From Metapseudomonas sp043392685 (GTDB taxonomy: Bacteria > Pseudomonadota > Gammaproteobacteria > Pseudomonadales > Pseudomonadaceae), in NCBI GenBank assembly GCA_043392685.1, contig JBHZGM010000017.1: a DNA stretch of 64,000 nt. One strand, given 5' to 3'. Position 1 is the stretch's first letter. Every line of letters starts with the position of its first letter. The notes below the pieces were generated by a model, which made no database searches, had not been told where the DNA came from, and was given only the letters and a program-made list of their open reading frames with translations. The position numbers were made by a program, and so were the translations under genes. Positions 59,572 through 64,000 of this stretch are shown piece after piece.

Positions 59572-59904
59572 TTACTTGTCCGCAACCTTGACAGTGATAT
59601 GGCAAGACCGCTTGACGATGCGATCAGCACGGCCCTTGGCACGCGGCATGATGCGCTTCAGCGAACGCCCTTCGTTGACGAAAACGGTGGAAACCTTCAG
59701 GTCATCCACGTCTGCGCCTTCGTTGTGCTCAGCGTTGGCCACGGCCGACTCCAGCACTTTCTTCATGATTTCAGCAGCTTTCTTGCTGCTGAAGGTCAGC
59801 AGGTTGAGCGCTTCGCCCACCTTCTTCCCGCGGATCTGGTCGGCGACCAAGCGGGCTTTCTGGGCGGAGATTCGAGCGCCCGACAGCTTAGCGGCTACTT
59901 CCAT
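59572..59904 (-). CDS. rplV: 50S ribosomal protein L22
   Basis: The 110-residue protein has GARISAQKARLVADQIRGKK and the extended loop tip LKRIMPRAKGRADRIVKRS that lines the exit tunnel, the site of macrolide-resistance changes. It is 13 bases before rpsC. Confidence 0.99.
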   Translation of the reverse strand: MEVAAKLSGARISAQKARLVADQIRGKKVGEALNLLTFSSKKAAEIMKKVLESAVANAEHNEGADVDDLKVSTVFVNEGRSLKRIMPRAKGRADRIVKRSCHITVKVADK

Positions 59905-59915
59905 TTCCTTACCCC

Positions 59916-60191
59916 TTAACGCTTGGCTTTCTTGTCCGCAGCATGACCGCGATAGGTGCGGGTAGCAGCGAACTCGCCGAGTTTGTGGCCGACCATGTCT
60001 TCGTTCACGAGGACCGGGACATGTTGGCGACCGTTGTGAACCGCGATGGTCAGACCGACCATTTGCGGAAGAATGATGGAGCGACGCGACCAGGTTTTAA
60101 CCGGCTTGCGATCGTTTTTCTCCACCGCCACTTCGACCTTCTTCAGCAGGTGAAGATCGATAAAAGGACCTTTTTTCAGAGAACGCGGCAC
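59916..60191 (-). CDS. rpsS: 30S ribosomal protein S19
   Basis: The 91-residue protein begins MPRSLKKGPFIDLHLLKKVE and has VNEDMVGHKLGEFAATRTYR near its end. It contacts the 50S head and A-site tRNA. It is 14 bases after rplB. Confidence 0.99.
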   Translation of the reverse strand: MPRSLKKGPFIDLHLLKKVEVAVEKNDRKPVKTWSRRSIILPQMVGLTIAVHNGRQHVPVLVNEDMVGHKLGEFAATRTYRGHAADKKAKR

Positions 60192-60205
60192 TGTCGTATC
60201 CTCAG

Positions 60206-61027
60206 TTATTTACGGCGACGGACGATCATGTTGTCGGTGCGCTTGTTCGCGCGGGTCTTCGCACCCTTGGTCGGGAAGCCCCACGGAGACACCGGATGAC
60301 GGCCACCAGAGGTACGACCTTCACCACCACCATGCGGGTGGTCTACCGGGTTCATTGCCACACCACGAACGGTCGGGCGAACACCACGCCAGCGTTTGGC
60401 ACCAGCCTTACCCAGCGAACGCAGGCTGTGCTCGGAGTTCGAGACTTCGCCCAGGGTCGCACGGCATTCGGCCAGGACTTTGCGCATCTCGCCGGAGCGC
60501 AGACGCAGGGTCACGTAGGCGCCTTCACGGGCAACCAGCTGAACGGACGCACCAGCGGAACGGGCAATTTGCGCACCTTTGCCGGGCTTCAGTTCGATAC
60601 CGTGAACAGTACTACCAACAGGGATGTTGCGCAGCGGCAGGGTGTTACCGGCCTTGATCGGTGCATTGACGCCCGAGATCAGCTGGTCGCCAGCGCTCAC
60701 GCCCTTCGGCGCGATGATGTAGCGACGCTCGCCATCGGCGTACTTCAGCAGAGCGATGTGAGCAGTACGGTTCGGATCGTATTCGATACGCTCAACGGTG
60801 GCAGGAATGCCATCCTTGTTGCGACGGAAGTCGACCAGACGATAGTGCTGCTTGTGACCACCGCCGATGTGGCGAGTGGTGATGCGGCCGTTGTTGTTAC
60901 GACCACCGCTCTTCGATTTCTTCTCGACCAGCGGGGCGTAGGGAGCGCCTTTGTGCAGCTCCTGGTTGACGACCTTGACCACGAAACGGCGGCCAGCGGA
61001 AGTCGGTTTGCACTTAACGATTGCCAT
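60206..61027 (-). CDS. rplB: 50S ribosomal protein L2
   Basis: The 273-residue protein begins MAIVKCKPTSAGRRFVVKVV and includes GRITTRHIGGGHKQHYRLVD and the peptidyl-transferase-region loop GVAMNPVDHPHGGGEGRTSG with its key His. It is 11 bases after rplW. Confidence 0.99.
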   Translation of the reverse strand: MAIVKCKPTSAGRRFVVKVVNQELHKGAPYAPLVEKKSKSGGRNNNGRITTRHIGGGHKQHYRLVDFRRNKDGIPATVERIEYDPNRTAHIALLKYADGERRYIIAPKGVSAGDQLISGVNAPIKAGNTLPLRNIPVGSTVHGIELKPGKGAQIARSAGASVQLVAREGAYVTLRLRSGEMRKVLAECRATLGEVSNSEHSLRSLGKAGAKRWRGVRPTVRGVAMNPVDHPHGGGEGRTSGGRHPVSPWGFPTKGAKTRANKRTDNMIVRRRK

Positions 61028-61038
61028 GATGCACCCCT

Positions 61039-61338
61039 TTACTCAGCGCTGCTGGCGAAATCGAGATCCTGGCCCGGCTGGAGGGCGATGTACGCCTTTT
61101 TCCAGTCGTTACGCTTGCCCAGGCCGCGAACGGTACGCTTGGTCTTGCCCTTCACATTGAGGGTGGTGACGTGAGCGACTTTCACGCTGAACAGGCTTTC
61201 AACAGCCTTCTTGATTTCGAGCTTGGTTGCATCGGTGGCAACCTTGAAGACGAATTGGCTCTTGCCGTCGGCCAGCATAGTGGCCTTCTCGGAGATGTGC
61301 GGGCCAACCAGCACCTTGAATACGCGTTCCTGGTTCAT
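61039..61338 (-). CDS. rplW: 50S ribosomal protein L23
   Basis: The 99-residue protein begins MNQERVFKVLVGPHISEKAT and includes VESLFSVKVAHVTTLNVKGK. L23 is the docking site for trigger factor and SRP. Its ATG overlaps the rplD stop by 4 bases. Confidence 0.99.
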   Translation of the reverse strand: MNQERVFKVLVGPHISEKATMLADGKSQFVFKVATDATKLEIKKAVESLFSVKVAHVTTLNVKGKTKRTVRGLGKRNDWKKAYIALQPGQDLDFASSAE

Positions 61339-61937
61339 GCCAGCAGCTCCTCGAATTTCTTCACGGCAGACACGGTGATCAGCACCTTGTCGTAGGCGAT
61401 CAGGCTGACCGGGTCGGAACCCTGAACGTCACGAACATCAACGTGCGGCAGGTTGCGAGCAGCCAGGTACAGGTTCTGATCAACGCCTTCGGAAACGATC
61501 AGCACGTCGGTCAGACCCAGGCCGTTCAGCTTGCCCAGCAGAGCCTTGGTTTTCGGGGCTTCAACAGCGAAGTCCTCAACCACTACCAGACGATCCTGAC
61601 GAACCAGCTCGGAGAGGATGGAGCGCAGGGCAGCGCGATACATCTTCTTGTTGAGCTTCTGGGAGTGATCCTGGGGCTTGGCAGCGAAGGTGGTACCACC
61701 GGAGCGCCAGATGGGGCTGCGAATGGTGCCAGCGCGAGCACGACCAGTGCCCTTCTGACGCCACGGCTTCTTGCCGCCACCGGAAACTTCGGAACGGGTC
61801 TTCTGCGCACGAGTGCCCTGACGGCCACCGGCCATGTAGGCGACAACAGCCTGGTGAACCAGGGTCTCGTTGAACTCACCGCCAAAAGTACGCTCGGAGA
61901 CCTCGATAGCCTGAGCGCCATTTACATTCAGTTGCAT
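61335..61937 (-). CDS. rplD: 50S ribosomal protein L4
   Basis: The 200-residue protein includes KTRSEVSGGGKKPWRQKGTG and RARAGTIRSPIWRSGGTTFA, the tunnel loop. In enterobacteria L4 represses the S10 operon; whether it does here is unknown. It is 14 bases after rplC. Confidence 0.99.
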   Translation of the reverse strand: MQLNVNGAQAIEVSERTFGGEFNETLVHQAVVAYMAGGRQGTRAQKTRSEVSGGGKKPWRQKGTGRARAGTIRSPIWRSGGTTFAAKPQDHSQKLNKKMYRAALRSILSELVRQDRLVVVEDFAVEAPKTKALLGKLNGLGLTDVLIVSEGVDQNLYLAARNLPHVDVRDVQGSDPVSLIAYDKVLITVSAVKKFEELLA

Positions 61938-61951
61938 CTCAGCTTCCCCTC

Positions 61952-62587
61952 TTAACCGCGAGCCTTGGCTGCCGGACGCACAACCACATCACCGCCGGTA
62001 GCGCCAGGAACGGCACCCTTGACCAGCAGCAGATTGCGTTCTGCATCGACACGCACAACTTCCAGGGACTGAACAGTCACACGCTCGGCACCGAGGTGAC
62101 CGGACATTTTCTTGCCCTTGAAGACACGACCAGGAGTCTGGCACTGGCCAATAGAACCCGGGGCGCGGTGGGAAACGGAGTTACCGTGGGTGTTGTCCTG
62201 ACCACGGAAGTTCCAGCGCTTGATGGTACCGGCATAGCCTTTACCCTTGGACTGACCGGTAACATCTACCAGCTGACCAGCCTGGAACAGCTCCGCGGTA
62301 ACCTGATCACCAGCCTGGTATTCACCTTCTTCAAGACGGAATTCCCAGACGCCGCGACCAGCTGCCACATTAGCCTTGGCGAAGTGACCGGCTTGCGCCT
62401 TGGTCACGCGAGAGGCGCGACGCTCGCCGACAGTTACCTGCACAGCGCGATAGCCATCGCTTTCTTCGGTTTTGAACTGCGTCACGCGATTCGGCTCGAT
62501 CTCAATGACCGTAACCGGAATGGAGACACCTTCTTCGGTGAAAATGCGGGTCATGCCGCACTTACGACCGACTACACCAATAGTCAT
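61952..62587 (-). CDS. rplC: 50S ribosomal protein L3
   Basis: The 211-residue protein starts MTIGVVGRKCGMTRIFTEEG at 62587 and has GTIKRWNFRGQDNTHGNSVS and the GQCQTPGRVFKGKKMSGHLG finger near the peptidyl-transferase centre. A glutamine occupies the usual methylated site. It is 84 bases after rpsJ. Confidence 0.99.
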   Translation of the reverse strand: MTIGVVGRKCGMTRIFTEEGVSIPVTVIEIEPNRVTQFKTEESDGYRAVQVTVGERRASRVTKAQAGHFAKANVAAGRGVWEFRLEEGEYQAGDQVTAELFQAGQLVDVTGQSKGKGYAGTIKRWNFRGQDNTHGNSVSHRAPGSIGQCQTPGRVFKGKKMSGHLGAERVTVQSLEVVRVDAERNLLLVKGAVPGATGGDVVVRPAAKARG

Positions 62588-62671
62588 GTTGTAAACCTCA
62601 TGAGTGTACGGGGCTTTCACCCGCTATGGCCGCCCATTTCAGAGCGTTACACGACTAAAACCCGAAGGTTA

Positions 62672-62983
62672 TTAGCCGAGGCTGATCTGCACTTCCACGC
62701 CTGCCGCAAGGTCGAGCTTCATCAGCGCGTCGACGGTTTTATCCGTCGGCTGGACGATATCCAGAACACGCTTATGGGTACGAATTTCGTACTGATCACG
62801 CGCGTCTTTGTTGACGTGCGGGGAGATCAGAACGGTGTACCGCTCTTTGCGGGTAGGCAGAGGAATAGGACCACGCACCTGAGCACCAGTACGTTTCGCG
62901 GTTTCCACGATTTCCTGGGTGGATTGATCGATCAGGCGATGGTCAAAAGCCTTCAACCGAATACGGATTTGTTGGTTTTGCAT
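62672..62983 (-). CDS. rpsJ: 30S ribosomal protein S10 (NusE)
   Basis: The 103-residue protein starts MQNQQIRIRLKAFDHRLIDQ at 62983 and has VRGPIPLPTRKERYTVLISP. Besides its ribosomal role, S10 pairs with NusB, encoded at 8524-8997, in antitermination. It is the first gene of the S10 operon after the promoter at 63049-63077. Confidence 0.99.
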   Translation of the reverse strand: MQNQQIRIRLKAFDHRLIDQSTQEIVETAKRTGAQVRGPIPLPTRKERYTVLISPHVNKDARDQYEIRTHKRVLDIVQPTDKTVDALMKLDLAAGVEVQISLG

Positions 62984-63048
62984 TTTGACCTCAGACTCTA
63001 TCTCTGCTATCCCCAACGGACGGACTACGCCCGTTAAAAGGAGGCGTG

Positions 63049-63077
63049 ATTGTACGGATGCCCCCAAGAGGTGTCAA
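63049..63077 (-). promoter_or_regulatory. S10-operon promoter
   Basis: On the minus strand a perfect TTGACA (63077-63072) and TACAAT (63054-63049) are 17 bases apart. The start point would lie about 60 bases before rpsJ and downstream of the tuf terminator. Confidence 0.85.
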
Positions 63078-63094
63078 CTTTTAACCAATCAAAA

Positions 63095-63124
63095 GAAAAG
63101 GGCCCCGAAGGGCCCTTTCTTTTA
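63095..63124 (-). terminator. Rho-independent terminator after tuf
   Basis: AAAGGGCCC and GGGCCCTTT pair with a short loop and are followed on the minus strand by a T-rich tract (TTTTCTTTTG). It lies 14 bases after the tuf stop and separates tuf from the S10 promoter. Confidence 0.88.
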
Positions 63125-63137
63125 GCGAGATCCTCGA

Positions 63138-64000
63138 TTACTCGATGATCTTGGCAACCACGCCGGCGCCAACGGTACGGCCGCCTTCGCGGATCGCGAA
63201 GCGCAGGCCATCTTCCATGGCGATCGGAGCGATCAGGGTAACAACCATCTTGATGTTGTCGCCCGGCATTACCATCTCTACGCCTTCCGGCAGTTCGCAG
63301 TTACCGGTCACGTCAGTGGTACGGAAGTAGAACTGCGGACGGTAGCCCTTGAAGAAGGGAGTGTGACGACCACCTTCTTCCTTGGACAGTACGTACACTT
63401 CGCACTCGAACTTGGTGTGCGGCTTGATGGTACCCGGCTTGGCCAGAACCTGACCACGCTCTACATCATCACGCTTGGTGCCGCGCAGCAGGGCGCCGAT
63501 GTTCTCACCAGCACGACCTTCGTCGAGCAGCTTGCGGAACATTTCCACGCCGGTGCAAGTGGTCTTGGTGGTCGGACGGATACCGACGATTTCGATCTCC
63601 TCGCCCACCTTGACGATGCCACGCTCGACACGACCGGTTACCACAGTACCGCGGCCGGAGATGGAGAACACGTCTTCGATCGGCATCAGGAACGGCTGGT
63701 CGATGGCACGCACCGGCTCCGGAATGTAGGAGTCCAGGGTCTCTACCAGCTTACGAACGGCGGAAACGCCAATTTCGTTGTCGTCCTTGCCTTCCAGGGC
63801 CATCAGAGCGGAACCGATCACGATCGGAGTGTCGTCGCCCGGGAAGTCGTAGGTGTTCAGCAGGTCGCGAACTTCCATCTCAACCAGTTCCAGCAGCTCG
63901 GCGTCGTCAACCATGTCGGCCTTGTTCAGGAACACGACGATGTAGGGAACGCCTACCTGACGGGACAGCAGGATGTGCTCGCGGGTCTGCGGCATGGGGC
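63138..64000 (-). CDS. tuf: Elongation factor Tu, partial (N-terminus beyond window)
   Basis: EF-Tu brings aminoacyl-tRNA to the ribosome. The visible 286 or so residues run from GPMPQTREHILL-like sequence (MPQTREHILLSRQVGVPYIV) through the G4 motif FLNKADMVDD, the SAL G5 region, domain 2 (SGRGTVVTGRVERGIVKVGE) and domain 3, to AIREGGRTVGAGVVAKIIE. The frame stays open to base 64000, so the P-loop half lies outside. It precedes the S10 operon as in other pseudomonads. Confidence 0.98.
   Translation of the reverse strand, partial: PMPQTREHILLSRQVGVPYIVVFLNKADMVDDAELLELVEMEVRDLLNTYDFPGDDTPIVIGSALMALEGKDDNEIGVSAVRKLVETLDSYIPEPVRAIDQPFLMPIEDVFSISGRGTVVTGRVERGIVKVGEEIEIVGIRPTTKTTCTGVEMFRKLLDEGRAGENIGALLRGTKRDDVERGQVLAKPGTIKPHTKFECEVYVLSKEEGGRHTPFFKGYRPQFYFRTTDVTGNCELPEGVEMVMPGDNIKMVVTLIAPIAMEDGLRFAIREGGRTVGAGVVAKIIE

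Overview
The window is a GC-rich Pseudomonas chromosome segment. It combines oprG/OmpW, a DXP-pathway dxs, a Pseudomonas-type cobalamin locus, small-subunit catalase KatA and the uvrA / MFS / ssb / katA / ribosomal-protein order. I do not assign a species. No prophage, integron, CRISPR array, insertion sequence, tRNA or rRNA gene was seen.

Region 1 (1-22008) is mostly housekeeping. A PAP2 phosphatase is cut by the left edge. Next comes a decayed remnant of a large biotin-dependent carboxylase, then dxs. A long minus-strand cluster runs nrdR-ribD, an FMN riboswitch, ribE-ribBA-ribH-nusB-thiL-pgpA, two small periplasmic genes, ribA, a membrane protein and a BtuF-like binding protein. It makes riboflavin and ties in thiamine, phospholipid and transcription functions. 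Rightward genes follow: a YbaY-type lipoprotein, a methyltransferase, a CnoX-type thioredoxin/TPR protein, a probable Zur-controlled zinc operon (ZrgA-like protein, ABC ATPase, permease, DUF3299 protein), and oprG with an ANR-like box. Two leftward sugar-epimerase-like genes close the region.

Region 2 (22121-42535) is a consolidated aerobic-type cobalamin locus: cobM, cobE, cbtA, cbtB (left); cobW, cobN, chlI, chlD (right); cobK, cbiD, cobL (left); cobG, cobH, cobI, cobJ (right). Three cobalamin riboswitches control it, two of them back to back. It is interrupted by a DAHP synthase gene and a chromosomal ccdAB pair. The DAHP synthase gene is preceded by two aromatic-rich leader peptides and a strong terminator, which looks like attenuation. 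The pathway mixes aerobic enzymes (CobG, CobN) with anaerobic-type parts (CbiD, a CbiG-like domain fused to CobJ).

Region 3 (42676-64000) holds ssb, a YajR-like MFS exporter, uvrA, katA and the S10-spc-alpha ribosomal super-operon. The latter runs leftward from tuf (cut by the right edge) through rpsJ to rpoA and rplQ. Convincing promoters lie before rpsJ and rpsM, and a 16-bp-arm bidirectional terminator follows rplQ.

The four gene-free stretches longer than 300 bases are all regulatory leaders: 11308-11840 (FMN riboswitch and long ribE leader), 24191-24852 (two cobalamin riboswitches and divergent promoters), 31043-31556 (aromatic attenuation leader) and 37759-38118 (third cobalamin riboswitch). 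Small interspersed inverted repeats of REP type occur in several intergenic gaps.
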